Made by a program: the position numbers and the translations under genes. Shown here in pieces: positions 1 to 7,999 of a stretch of DNA of 64,000 bases (the first letter of the stretch is position 1; the number at the start of each line of letters is the position of its first letter). The DNA is from VXNE01 sp965206615 (GTDB taxonomy: Bacteria; Pseudomonadota; Gammaproteobacteria; Pseudomonadales; Azotimanducaceae), in contig CBDBKI010000004.1 of the NCBI GenBank assembly GCA_965206615.1, forward strand, positions 1-64,000. The letters are read 5' to 3'. The notes under the pieces are model-generated. The model made no database searches. It was not told the DNA's origin and worked only from the letters and a program-made list of their open reading frames with translations.

Positions 1-2
1 GA

Positions 3-1067
3 GGCTTTATGTTTTCGCTTCCCACGGAAGACTCCATCTGGGTCGGGGAGGAATTAGCACGCCGCTTTGGTCTGCCGTACTGGCAGGTCCACATGACGGC
101 CAGCGACTCGAATAGAACTGCGATCAAGATAGCCCGCGAGATCACCCAACGGAACCTGGTCCTCTGCTTTAATGGTTCCTACCACGGTACTGTGGACGAA
201 ACGTTGGTCACCGTCGTGGACGGCAGGATGATCACTGATCCCTATGGTGGCGCCTCGTATGGTATAGGGGCGCTACCTAACCCTGAGTTGAGGACGCGTG
301 TAGTTGAGTTCAATGACCTCGATGCATTAGAGAAGGCATTGTCCCCTCGGGATATTGCCTGTGTAATCACCGAACCGGCGATAGCACAGATGTCTGTTTT
401 CCCCCCTGATGCAGGCTTTCATGAGGCATTACGAGAGATGACGCGCCGTTTTGGTACCCTGCTCATCATCGATGAGACCCACAACATCGTCGCTGGCACG
501 GGAGGGTTTACTCGTCTCTGGAACCTTGAGCCAGATATCTTTGTCTTGGGAAAGGGGATTGCCAGCGGCATCCCCGCCTCGGTCATGGGTCTCAGTCAGG
601 AGGTTGCCGAAAGGGCCTTGCCCCTGTTCGAAAAGACCTTCGTACAGGGCATTGGAACCACGTTGTCCGGTAATGCACTGGCGGTTTCCGCACTGAGAGC
701 GACTCTGGAGCATGTCATGACCGAGTCAGCGTACGACCGGATGACGTCTGGCGCGGAGCGGATCGCTGATGGTATGGACAGAGTAATAAGGACGGCTGAC
801 CTACCATGGCGCGTTGACTGTCTTGGTTGTAGGGTGGTGCTCCGCTTCTCCGCAGCCATCCCCAGGAATTTTGCTGAACAGCGGGCCGAAAGGGGCGGGC
901 TGCGGGGGCTAGCCGAAACGGGCATGTATTTTCATACGTTTTACGCCAATCGAGGTATCCTTATTCCACCGGGCTTCTTTGCATTGATCTCGCCCGAAGT
1001 CACGGCTGAGGATGTCGACTTCCACAGCAAGGTGTTTGGAGAGTGCGTGAATGAACTGGTTGGATAG
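3..1067 (+). CDS. Class III PLP-dependent aminotransferase, 5' end cut by window edge
   Basis: This encodes a fold-type I (class III) pyridoxal-phosphate aminotransferase related to glutamate-1-semialdehyde aminomutase. The frame is open to the left edge, so the N-terminus lies outside the window; an internal ATG is at 9. About 350 residues are visible against a usual 430-460. The PLP-binding Asp lies in IIDETHN, and the Schiff-base lysine is probably K in VLGKGIASG. The motif SNRTAIKIAR matches the region where this family contacts the cofactor phosphate. The DETHN form occurs in a subset of these enzymes, and the substrate cannot be read from sequence. GC content is lower than in most of the window and resembles the transporter at 2.3-3.8 kb. 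The family call is firm; the reaction is open. Confidence 0.8.
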   Translation, partial: GFMFSLPTEDSIWVGEELARRFGLPYWQVHMTASDSNRTAIKIAREITQRNLVLCFNGSYHGTVDETLVTVVDGRMITDPYGGASYGIGALPNPELRTRVVEFNDLDALEKALSPRDIACVITEPAIAQMSVFPPDAGFHEALREMTRRFGTLLIIDETHNIVAGTGGFTRLWNLEPDIFVLGKGIASGIPASVMGLSQEVAERALPLFEKTFVQGIGTTLSGNALAVSALRATLEHVMTESAYDRMTSGAERIADGMDRVIRTADLPWRVDCLGCRVVLRFSAAIPRNFAEQRAERGGLRGLAETGMYFHTFYANRGILIPPGFFALISPEVTAEDVDFHSKVFGECVNELVG

Positions 1068-1106
1068 AACGCGCCCTTGGCAGGGCATAGGAAGCAGAGG
1101 ATCGGT

Positions 1107-2120
1107 GTGACCAACGGGATCACGAGACGGAGCTTGATGGGTGCGCTGGCGGCGGCGGGCGTACCGGCGTCGGCGATGGATGTCGAAGACTTCCTGCGCC
1201 TGGGACTCGACAAGTCCTTCCTGGACCTGGGCCTGGGCGCCGAGGTGAACGGCCGCTCCAACATGGAGGCGCTCGAAGCGCTGGACGTGCCGGGGGACCG
1301 GCAGTACCACCCGTGTCCCGAGGCGCATCCCGGGCCGGACGTTCCGCGCGGTACCGTGCGCGAATTCCTCCATTGGGACAGGACCCGGATCTACGAGGGG
1401 ACCGTCCGCGACGTCTGGGTCTACGTACCGGAGCAGCTCGAGTACGCGACGGCACCTTCCCTCATGGTATTCCTGGATGGTGACTTATACCTCGCCGCGA
1501 ACGGTCCGGTGCGGGCCACGGCGGTGCTCGACTCCCTCATCCATGCGGGGGAACTGCCGCCGACGGTCGCGGTGTTCGTCATGCCGGGCCGGCGCGCGGG
1601 GATGACCGAGGACGAAGCCACGATCAATCGCAGCATGGAGTACGACAGCGTGACGCCTACGCACGTCCGGTTCCTCGTCGACGAACTCCTGCCGTTCGCG
1701 GAGTCGGAGGTCGGCGTGCGGTTCCCGGAGGATCCGGCGAGGCGCCTGATCTGTGGTATCTCGAGCGGCGGCATCTGCGCGTTCAACGCGGCTTGGCATG
1801 ATCCGTCCGCGTTCGGCCGGGTGCTCTCCCACGTGGGGTCTTTCGTGAACATCCGGGGCGGGCACAACTATCCGTATCTCATCCGGTCGACGCCCAGGAA
1901 GCCCCTCAGGGTGTTCCTGCAGAGCGGTGAGCGCGACCTCAACATCATCTTCGGCAACTGGCCGCTCGCGAACCAGCTGATGGCCTCGGGGCTCGAGTAC
2001 GCGGGGTACGAGTACCGTTACGTCTTCGGCGAGGGCGGCCACAGCCTGTACCATGGCGGCGCGATCTTTGCCGACTCGTTACGGTGGCTGATGGGTCGAG
2101 TCGCCGCCAGCCCAAAATAG
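1107..2120 (+). CDS. Enterochelin-esterase-like alpha/beta hydrolase with Tat-like N-terminus
   Basis: This is an esterase of the Esterase_phd / enterochelin-esterase D family, likely hydrolysing an ester outside the cytoplasm. The nucleophile motif is GISSGG, the strand motif LMVFLDGD precedes it, and a C-terminal GGHS supplies the catalytic His. I chose GTG at 1107 because AGAGG lies 6 nt upstream; a TTG at 1077 would add ten residues. From the GTG the protein begins with TRRSLMGALAAAGVPASA, which has a twin-arginine pattern and a short hydrophobic stretch, so Tat export is plausible though the signal is weak. It lies 40 nt after the aminotransferase on the same strand. The substrate is unknown. 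Confidence 0.75.
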   Translation: MTNGITRRSLMGALAAAGVPASAMDVEDFLRLGLDKSFLDLGLGAEVNGRSNMEALEALDVPGDRQYHPCPEAHPGPDVPRGTVREFLHWDRTRIYEGTVRDVWVYVPEQLEYATAPSLMVFLDGDLYLAANGPVRATAVLDSLIHAGELPPTVAVFVMPGRRAGMTEDEATINRSMEYDSVTPTHVRFLVDELLPFAESEVGVRFPEDPARRLICGISSGGICAFNAAWHDPSAFGRVLSHVGSFVNIRGGHNYPYLIRSTPRKPLRVFLQSGERDLNIIFGNWPLANQLMASGLEYAGYEYRYVFGEGGHSLYHGGAIFADSLRWLMGRVAASPK

Positions 2121-2134
2121 TCGGCTGCCCTGCT

Positions 2135-2250
2135 TGGCGGCAGTGGCGAGCGGTTTCCCGATGTCGTTGCCGCCAATGGACGGCACCGTATCCAGCAGGG
2201 CGCTTGCGCCGATGTCGGTGATCTGCGGCAGCCGGCGGTCGTGGGCGTCC
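2135..2250 (-). pseudogene. Possible IS110-type transposase scrap
   Basis: The gap between the esterase and the transporter carries a short minus-strand reading, ITDIGASALLDTVPSIGG. It resembles the helix-hairpin-helix segment of the C-terminal domain of IS110-family transposases (pattern IPGIG..TA..L...VGD). It has no start and no catalytic region. The similarity is short, so this is only a suggestion that the low-GC segment to its right arrived with, or next to, a mobile element. Confidence 0.25.
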
Positions 2251-2301
2251 ATGCCCTACGAGCCGCTCCAGGCTATTCTTGGCCTCTAACACTTAGGAGT
2301 T

Positions 2302-3831
2302 TTGGTTATCTTTCAAGAATTTTTGGCAAGGAAATCTCGCGACAACCTGGATACCTTGACTGGCGAAATCGGAGACAGCCTCTCCGGGGTTACGCTGGGG
2401 CTCATTTCTCCCAAGACAGAAAAGAAGATGTATTGGTGGGGCGTTCCCAGCCTTGGCCTCATGGGCGTGAGCGATTTTCTCACTCTTTTCTTGCTCTACT
2501 ATTACAATCAGATCCTTGGATTGTCAGCTGTGTTAGCGGGACTCGCTTTATTCATATGCGTAGTCTTTGATGCGATTTCAGATCCGGTAATTGCCTACTG
2601 GTCCGACAGGCATAAAGGGGAATTCGGTAGACGAATACCCTTCATGTTTATCGGGGTCGTTCCGATGACCCTTTCTTGCCTCGCTCTTTTTGTTTTACAC
2701 CTCGGAGAGGCACAGTGGATATTGTTTGCGCAACTAACTATTTTGATGTCAGTATTCCAAGTCGCCAATACAACCTTCGCCGTACCGAGACTTGCCTTGG
2801 GCGTGGAACTTTACAAAGGCTACTCAAAAAGAAATCAGCTACTTGGTACTGATCGAATCTTCGAGATTTCTGGAACCGCTCTCTGCTTAGGTCCGATCTT
2901 GTTTCTTATGCCCGATTGGGATCAAGCACACCTTTATCCTTGGGCAGCCCTTTGGGTCTGCTGCCTCTTAGGTTGGTCTCTTTACTTGGGGACGGTAAAA
3001 CTGAGTGCAGTTGAAAAAAATCTGCTTGAGCTGGATCGAACTGGAAAAGCCTCGGATTTTTCTCTTCCAATGTTGATAAGAGAAGTCAAATCGTTAATTT
3101 CCAATCGCAACTGGATGACTTTGCTCATCGCGTTTCTTTTCTTTAGCGTTAACGGTGGCATTCAGACCAGCGATCAAGTCTATTTGAATAATCACTTGTT
3201 TCAATTCGACCCCCGCGATCTCTTTTGGGCGACCCCCCTGCAACTTGGCGGAGGCGTTATCGCTGCTCTCCTGACTTGGCGTATCGCAAGAGGAAGAAAT
3301 AAGCGAAACCTCGTTTTAATATCCAGCGGACTGAGTTTTGTTGTTTCCCAGCTACTAATCGGATTAATGGCTATAGATTACTATTTTGGCTACAACCTAA
3401 TGCCTGATGCGGGAGGTGGGGTTCTGAGTCCTTTGTGGTGGATCTGGGCGTTTCACGGTTGTCTTGGTGGTGCAATTTGGACTTTCTTTATGATACTGGT
3501 GGTGTCCATGTTTGCTGACGTCGTCGAGGAGCATCAGGCGGCGACTGGGCCGAGATCAGACGGCCTTGTCCTTGTTGGTCGTAATTTTGTTACAAAATTG
3601 ATTGCAAGCGTTGGCGTTCTGCTCGCCGGGGTTATGATCAAATGGGCAGGATTCGACGATGCAACCACTGTTCAATCGAAAGAAATAGCGGTCTATAAAT
3701 TCGTAGTTATCAAGATCACCGTTACTGCCGTGTTGATTCCTATGGCCGTGCTTTTTTTGGCAAGGTACTCTCTCACTGAAGATCAGCATCGAGCTAATCT
3801 AAGGAAGCTGGGTTACGAGCGAGAGGTTTGA
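2302..3831 (+). CDS. GPH-family (MFS_2) sugar/cation symporter
   Basis: This encodes a polytopic membrane transporter of the glycoside-pentoside-hexuronide:cation symporter family (melibiose-carrier type). The loop motif FDAISDPVIAYWSDRH between membrane segments 2 and 3 is diagnostic, and about 12 hydrophobic segments follow. TTG at 2302 has AGGAG only 2 nt away. ATG at 2428 (MYWWGVPSL) gives 467 residues, which fits the family better, so the true start may be there. The gene is much richer in A and T than its neighbours, with many AAA, ATT and TTT codons, which suggests recent acquisition. A sugar or sugar-acid substrate is inferred from the family only. Confidence 0.85.
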   Translation: MVIFQEFLARKSRDNLDTLTGEIGDSLSGVTLGLISPKTEKKMYWWGVPSLGLMGVSDFLTLFLLYYYNQILGLSAVLAGLALFICVVFDAISDPVIAYWSDRHKGEFGRRIPFMFIGVVPMTLSCLALFVLHLGEAQWILFAQLTILMSVFQVANTTFAVPRLALGVELYKGYSKRNQLLGTDRIFEISGTALCLGPILFLMPDWDQAHLYPWAALWVCCLLGWSLYLGTVKLSAVEKNLLELDRTGKASDFSLPMLIREVKSLISNRNWMTLLIAFLFFSVNGGIQTSDQVYLNNHLFQFDPRDLFWATPLQLGGGVIAALLTWRIARGRNKRNLVLISSGLSFVVSQLLIGLMAIDYYFGYNLMPDAGGGVLSPLWWIWAFHGCLGGAIWTFFMILVVSMFADVVEEHQAATGPRSDGLVLVGRNFVTKLIASVGVLLAGVMIKWAGFDDATTVQSKEIAVYKFVVIKITVTAVLIPMAVLFLARYSLTEDQHRANLRKLGYEREV

Positions 3832-3844
3832 GCAAAGCTCTTTT

Positions 3845-3930
3845 AGCTACAAACCGCTGGATCAGGGTGACCGCACCGGTCTTGGCGCCGGAGGCGACGG
3901 TGAACCCCGTCTTTTTGATCTGGGAGTACC
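3845..3930 (-). pseudogene. IS91-family transposase fragment
   Basis: The minus strand just after the transporter reads KTGFTVASGAKTGAVTLIQRF, which closely resembles the conserved segment of IS91/IS801-type Y2 transposases (GAVTLIQRFGSALNLN, leading to the HxH metal site). The match stops at RF, and no catalytic HUH or tyrosine region remains. About 28 codons survive. It marks an old insertion at the right edge of the lower-GC segment. The assignment rests on one short but characteristic motif. Confidence 0.5.
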
Positions 3931-4011
3931 CGGGTCAGCCCACGTCGCGTCTCAGGCGCGTCTGTCGCCTGCCCGGGTCGGAGGTCTGAGGCTGGGTCTG
4001 CCCGGGGCTGA

Positions 4012-4158
4012 CTGGCATCGACATCCATCAAGTGGTCTGTTCCGGCGGAGGAACCAGAAGTCTCGGAGGCGGCGGCAAACTACATCGACTCGCTCGAACG
4101 GGTCGTCGCCAAGCTAGCGGCTCACTTCGACGAACTAGCTGTCGACTCCGACAAGTAG
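4012..4158 (+). other. Possible 3' end of a lost plus-strand gene
   Basis: A 48-codon open stretch without a start codon reads like a genuine C-terminus, with a helix-rich segment ANYIDSLERVVAKLAAHFDEL followed by an acidic tail and TAG at 4156. It begins after a stop, close to the IS91 scrap, as if the 5' part of the gene had been removed by that insertion. It overlaps the 3' end of the minus-strand gene at 4122 by about 37 nt. No family recognised; it could be chance. Confidence 0.3.
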
Positions 4159-4937
4159 GGCAGCATCGCCTGCACGTGCTGGGAGGCGATGGTAACCCTG
4201 GCCGCCCAAGCGAGCGGCTCGTTGTCTTGCGGGTCGGCGGAGTCGGCCGCGTAGTCGGCGTTCGTCCTGTAGGTCAGGCCATCGGCCTCGGCGTAGCCCA
4301 TGGTGTATTGCAGCGAATCACACAGCAAGGGCCATGCGACATCGTTGCCAATATTGTCGACGGTACAGTGCTCGACAACATCTCGTGCAGCGGCAAAAGA
4401 GAACCCTCGCGCCGACATCATCAGGTCCCAACTTCGTCCCGTGTTCAGGTAGTAGATGCGGTTCACGATCGATTCCGTTTCGGCCAGGCGCCGGGGAAGA
4501 GCGCGAAGAGACGCGGGTGAGCGGCGGATGACAAGGCAGCCCCATTTGGGAATCAGCTGCAGAGTCGACAGCAACTCCTGGTGGTCCTTCTCAATCCAGC
4601 GAAGCAGATGATCCAGGTCCATGTAAAGGATATGAGACTCCACGCCAAGGCTCAGCGCACCCCCGAGCGCACGACGCCGATGGCGACCAATGAGATCCGA
4701 GTCGGAGTCCGCGCGCTCGATGCTCGCGCCGATCGAGTCGAGAATCCGGACTAATTCTGGGTGCGTCTCGGTCGTTGCGAATGCAGGGACGCCAGAGAAC
4801 AGCTCGGAGACCACGGGCGCCAAGGCTCCAGCCTTGGCGATCAGCCGCCCTTTGCGGTCGGCTACGGTCGTCGCGAGGATCGGCCTCACCTCGGCAGGGC
4901 TCCCGCATATCCCGAGAGCGACGCCAGGTCGATGCAC
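4122..4937 (-). CDS. Unrecognised protein, probably the C-terminal part of a frameshifted gene
   Basis: I do not recognise this 271-residue protein. It has a regular alpha/beta pattern, including HILYMDLDHLLRWIE, reminiscent of an Asp-containing nucleotide-sugar binding loop, and no signal peptide or membrane segment. The first residues after ATG 4937 look artificial. The reading frame immediately upstream (to about 5130) continues with convincing protein sequence that overlaps the same bases, so a single-base shift near 4890-4930 probably separates two parts of one gene of about 340 residues. It lies downstream of tetR on the same strand. Function unknown. Confidence 0.5.
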   Translation of the reverse strand: MHRPGVALGICGSPAEVRPILATTVADRKGRLIAKAGALAPVVSELFSGVPAFATTETHPELVRILDSIGASIERADSDSDLIGRHRRRALGGALSLGVESHILYMDLDHLLRWIEKDHQELLSTLQLIPKWGCLVIRRSPASLRALPRRLAETESIVNRIYYLNTGRSWDLMMSARGFSFAAARDVVEHCTVDNIGNDVAWPLLCDSLQYTMGYAEADGLTYRTNADYAADSADPQDNEPLAWAARVTIASQHVQAMLPYLSESTASSSK

Positions 4938-5140
4938 GCCCGAAGAAGTGCTTCGGAACTCCGCACCTGCAAGAGCTCGCTCACCTGCGACAGAACCTCA
5001 GAAGTGTCTTCGAACGCAGTCAATGTGCCGGGCCTCGCCAGGCACCGAAATCGATGCACCGGCAGCAGGATCGCGTTTTGATGCTCCGCGGAAGCCGTTC
5101 GGTCGATCTGGAGGCCCGACTGCGGGTCGACTTGAAAGCA
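4886..5140 (-). pseudogene. N-terminal part of the frameshifted gene at 4122
   Basis: This frame carries plausible protein sequence (RTASAEHQNAILLPVH, then FEDTSEVLSQVSELLQ and SEALLRACIDLASLSGYAG) that runs into a stop at 4886. The next frame takes over with SPAEVRPILATTVADRKG at nearly the same point. Both parts have natural composition and point the same way, so I read them as one gene with an indel. No good start codon is evident, and the 5' end meets the tetR stop at 5151. Confidence 0.4.
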
Positions 5141-5150
5141 CAGGCCTCGC

Positions 5151-5879
5151 TCAGGACTCTGGCCAATTCGGTCGTGATGATTCCGCGCCAATCCCCCTTG
5201 CCGCATCGGCGGCTGTCTTCGTCTCCGCCGACTCGGGAGCGCTCAGCAGACCCACCAGCGCATCCAGCAGGCTGTGGAAGAACAGGTCTGCCTGAAGACC
5301 TCTGAAGGCGTTCTTCTGGCGGGCCTGGTGCGACATGGAGGCGGCGGCCAGGCGGAGCGCCGCATCCATGCGCCGGCGATAGCCAGCCTCGTCCAGGTGC
5401 GGCACGTGCGCCCGCAGCTGTCGGCCGCTTTCGTTGCCGCCTCCCCGCCTGCCGATCTTCGCCAGCGCGGACGTCTCGGCAAAGATGATCTCGTGGCTGA
5501 ATGCCTGCACGTAGCGCCGGAACTCGGGCTTTCTCCCGGCGAGATCGAACATGGGGCGCACCATGAGTTCGCAGAGTTGCCGAAGCGACGGGGCGGGGTT
5601 TGCCGCGAGCATATCGGCGAGCATCGATGCGCGGCGTGCCTGCACTTGCGCGTCGCGCTCGTTGCGCAGTGCCTCGATGAGGCCCGGGAGACTCCTGAAG
5701 TGATACTGCAGGGCGGATTCGTTCTTCTGCCCTGCGGCGCCGACGATCTGGCGGATGGTGACGTTTTCGATGCCTTTCTCCGCGATCAGCTTCTCGGCGG
5801 CCCGCATGAGCCCCCGTTTGGTGGCTTCACCGCGCCGGCGGCGGTGATCCAGCCCGGTTGGTGCCCCCTCCTTACGCAT
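5151..5879 (-). CDS. TetR/AcrR-family transcriptional regulator
   Basis: This 242-residue repressor has an N-terminal TetR helix-turn-helix at about residues 18-62 (RGLMRAAEKLIAEKGIENVTIRQIVGAAG, then the recognition segment SALQYHFRS). A long ligand-binding C-terminal half follows, with an Arg-rich segment near PHLDEAGYRRRM resembling the TetR_C_33-type domain. The ATG at 5879 starts the protein just before the HTH; the same frame stays open upstream only by chance. It lies 47 nt downstream of the MBL hydrolase and may be cotranscribed with it, which would make that gene a candidate target. Confidence 0.88.
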   Translation of the reverse strand: MRKEGAPTGLDHRRRRGEATKRGLMRAAEKLIAEKGIENVTIRQIVGAAGQKNESALQYHFRSLPGLIEALRNERDAQVQARRASMLADMLAANPAPSLRQLCELMVRPMFDLAGRKPEFRRYVQAFSHEIIFAETSALAKIGRRGGGNESGRQLRAHVPHLDEAGYRRRMDAALRLAAASMSHQARQKNAFRGLQADLFFHSLLDALVGLLSAPESAETKTAADAARGIGAESSRPNWPES

Positions 5880-5926
5880 CGGTGTCGTGGCGCCGACAGT
5901 CGTGAGGAACGGCGCATGGCATGTGC

Positions 5927-6970
5927 TCAGGGCGCACGGATGTGGATCTCGGTGGAGTCCGGGGGCAGGTCGAACGTGTGCAGATCGCGCACCAGGAGCG
6001 TATCCGCGGCAAGTCCCCGCGCGAACATCTTCTCGGCGAGCGCATTGGCCGGCACCGGGACCAGATGGTAGTAGGCGAGTTGCCGGATCCCGGCCTCGGC
6101 CGCGCGCGCCTCGATGCTCAGCGTGTCGGCGTGGTAGTCGATCACGTCCGTCATGATCGTGGGCATCACGGGGATGTTGGCTGCCCGGGCCCCCTCGATC
6201 ATGGGGTCGAGCAGCGAGCGTGCGAGGGCGTCGTGCAGCAGCAGGTCGGCGCCCTCGGCTGCGGCGAACAGGCTGTCCGTCGCGTTGGTGTCGCCGCTGA
6301 TCACCACCGAGCGCCCGCGATAGTCGACGCGGTAGCCGACGGCGGGGGAGATCGGTGCGTGGTCCACCGGGAAGGACGTAATGGTCATCAGGTCGTCCTG
6401 CCACGCCACCTCCCCGGGGCTGAACGGAACCGCGGTCATCGGCCCCGCGGCCGGCGGCAGCAGGCCGTCGCCGTGGTGGGCAACGCGGTACTCCCGGTCG
6501 AGTCGATAGGCCTGGTTGAAGCCCGCGACCACTTCTTCGACTCCGGTGGGGCCGTACACGTCGAGGCTCGTCTTGCGGCCCTGCACCCAGCTCGCCATGT
6601 TCACATCGGGCAGGCTCGCGATATGGTCCGAATGGAAGTGGGTGAGCAGGACGCCGTTGAGCCGTCTCATGGGCAGACGCGCCTGCGCGATACGCATCGG
6701 TGAGCGGGCGCCGACGTCGAACAGGAACAGATGCTCGGGCGTGACTACCGCGATGCATGCCTGGGCGCGGCTCGGATCGTTGCCGAGCGGCGAGGCGCTG
6801 CCACAGACCACCACCCGCATGCCGCTCAGGGCCTGCGGAGCCTGGCCCATCAGCGCCTGGGCGGCCTGGCGGAACAGCGCGTCCTGACCGGCGGCCGTGT
6901 TGTAGACGACGGCGCCGCCGACGCCGAGCAGCAATACCGCCCCGGCGATTCCATAGAACAGCTTTTTCAT
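5927..6970 (-). CDS. Membrane-anchored MBL-fold metallohydrolase
   Basis: This is a metallo-beta-lactamase-fold hydrolase of the RNase Z / arylsulfatase-like group (347 aa). The zinc motif HFHSDH starts at about residue 111; further ligands are His in FPVDHAP, Asp in ISGDTN and His in AYYHLVP. The first 25 residues form a single hydrophobic segment without a clear cleavage site, so the enzyme is probably anchored in the membrane and faces the periplasm. The residue after the last strand is H rather than the RNase Z pattern, so a small-molecule ester or sulfate substrate is more likely than tRNA. It is followed by tetR. Confidence 0.85.
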   Translation of the reverse strand: MKKLFYGIAGAVLLLGVGGAVVYNTAAGQDALFRQAAQALMGQAPQALSGMRVVVCGSASPLGNDPSRAQACIAVVTPEHLFLFDVGARSPMRIAQARLPMRRLNGVLLTHFHSDHIASLPDVNMASWVQGRKTSLDVYGPTGVEEVVAGFNQAYRLDREYRVAHHGDGLLPPAAGPMTAVPFSPGEVAWQDDLMTITSFPVDHAPISPAVGYRVDYRGRSVVISGDTNATDSLFAAAEGADLLLHDALARSLLDPMIEGARAANIPVMPTIMTDVIDYHADTLSIEARAAEAGIRQLAYYHLVPVPANALAEKMFARGLAADTLLVRDLHTFDLPPDSTEIHIRAP

Positions 6971-7157
6971 CGCTTGTTTGCCCCGCTTGCCCGTGAATGG
7001 CGTCCACGTCGGAGCGCGCCCTCCGCGTGGCTAGCCGGCATTATCGCTAATGCTGGACATTAATGGCAAAGGGCCCGCGCGGACGACGGTGGCGGCGCCA
7101 CTTGAACGGCATGGGCATTGCCCCGACACTGACGCGCTTTGACCGGGAATCGATCCG

Positions 7158-7781
7158 ATGAAGCTCTGGCACTGTCACAACGCGCGTTCGCTGCGCCCGC
7201 TCTGGGCCCTGGAAGAGATGGGACTGGACTACGAACTGGAGGTGCTGCCGTTCCCGCCGCGGGTGTTCCAGAAAACCTACCTCGGAACCAATGTGCTGGG
7301 CACCGTGCCCTACTTCGTCGACGGCGACACGCACATGACGGAGTCGAGCGGGGTGTGCCACTACCTCGTCGAGAAGTACGAGCGCTACGACTTCGGACTG
7401 CGCGTCGATCACCCGGAATACGGTGCTTACCTCAACTGGCTGTACCACAGTGACGCGACGCTGACGTTCCCGCAGACGCTGGTGCTGCGGTACACGCGTC
7501 TCGAACCCGAGGAGCGGCGGCAGCCCACGGTGGCCGCCGACTACCGCAAGTGGTACCTGGCGCGGCTGCGGATGGCCGACGCGCGCCTTGCCGACCACGA
7601 GTTCCTGTGCGCCGGCCGCTTCACGATCGCGGACATCGCCATCGCGTACGCGCTGTTCCTGGGCGAGAGCCTCGACATCCACCACGACTACCAGCCGCAG
7701 ACGCTCGCCTATCTGGAGCGGATGAAGGCGCGCGACGGCTTCCAGAGGGCGCAGCGGGCGCAGGAGGAAGCGGCGGCGTGA
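7158..7781 (+). CDS. Glutathione S-transferase-like protein
   Basis: This 207-residue protein has the two-domain GST layout. An N-terminal thioredoxin fold (MKLWHCHNARSLRPLWALEE, with the cis-Pro of VLGTVPYF and the glutathione-binding MTESSGVCHYL) precedes an alpha-helical domain with the conserved N-capping box FTIADIAIAYAL. It probably conjugates or isomerises a hydrophobic compound with glutathione; gshA is also in the window. It opens a three-frame unit: its TGA overlaps the ATG of a short frame at 7781, which in turn overlaps the hydrolase at 7996. Confidence 0.88.
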   Translation: MKLWHCHNARSLRPLWALEEMGLDYELEVLPFPPRVFQKTYLGTNVLGTVPYFVDGDTHMTESSGVCHYLVEKYERYDFGLRVDHPEYGAYLNWLYHSDATLTFPQTLVLRYTRLEPEERRQPTVAADYRKWYLARLRMADARLADHEFLCAGRFTIADIAIAYALFLGESLDIHHDYQPQTLAYLERMKARDGFQRAQRAQEEAAA

Positions 7782-7999
7782 TGAAATCGGAACGTCTCGG
7801 CGCGGTCGGAACACTGGACGACGGCCGGACCGTTGTCGGGTTCGAGCGCAAGCTCGGTCATCCTGGACTGCTGGAGCAGAGTCTCGAGAGCGCCGGGCCG
7901 GATCTGGCTACACTGGAGCCGGACTACTCCAGGATAGACGTGCCAGGGCGTGCGCGGGGGCCAGGGCGCGGGGAAAGCACCCGCAGGAGGAGAGAATGA
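7781..7999 (+). pseudogene. Truncated SRPBCC/AHSA1-like ORF joining two genes
   Basis: The 72-residue frame begins like an SRPBCC (AHSA1) ligand-binding protein: GTLDDGRTVVGFERKLGHP matches the first strand of that family, which normally continues with VERVWRALT. Here the match ends at HP and the remainder is arginine- and glycine-rich sequence with no fold. I read it as an internally deleted gene. Its ATG overlaps the GST stop (TGATG) and its TGA overlaps the next start (ATGA), so it may now act mainly to couple translation of the flanking genes. Confidence 0.45.

Noticed and set aside
5880..7007. N-terminal extension of the TetR protein
   Set aside because: It runs in another frame over the MBL gene and has Arg/Pro/Gly-rich composition; the TetR fold starts at 5879.
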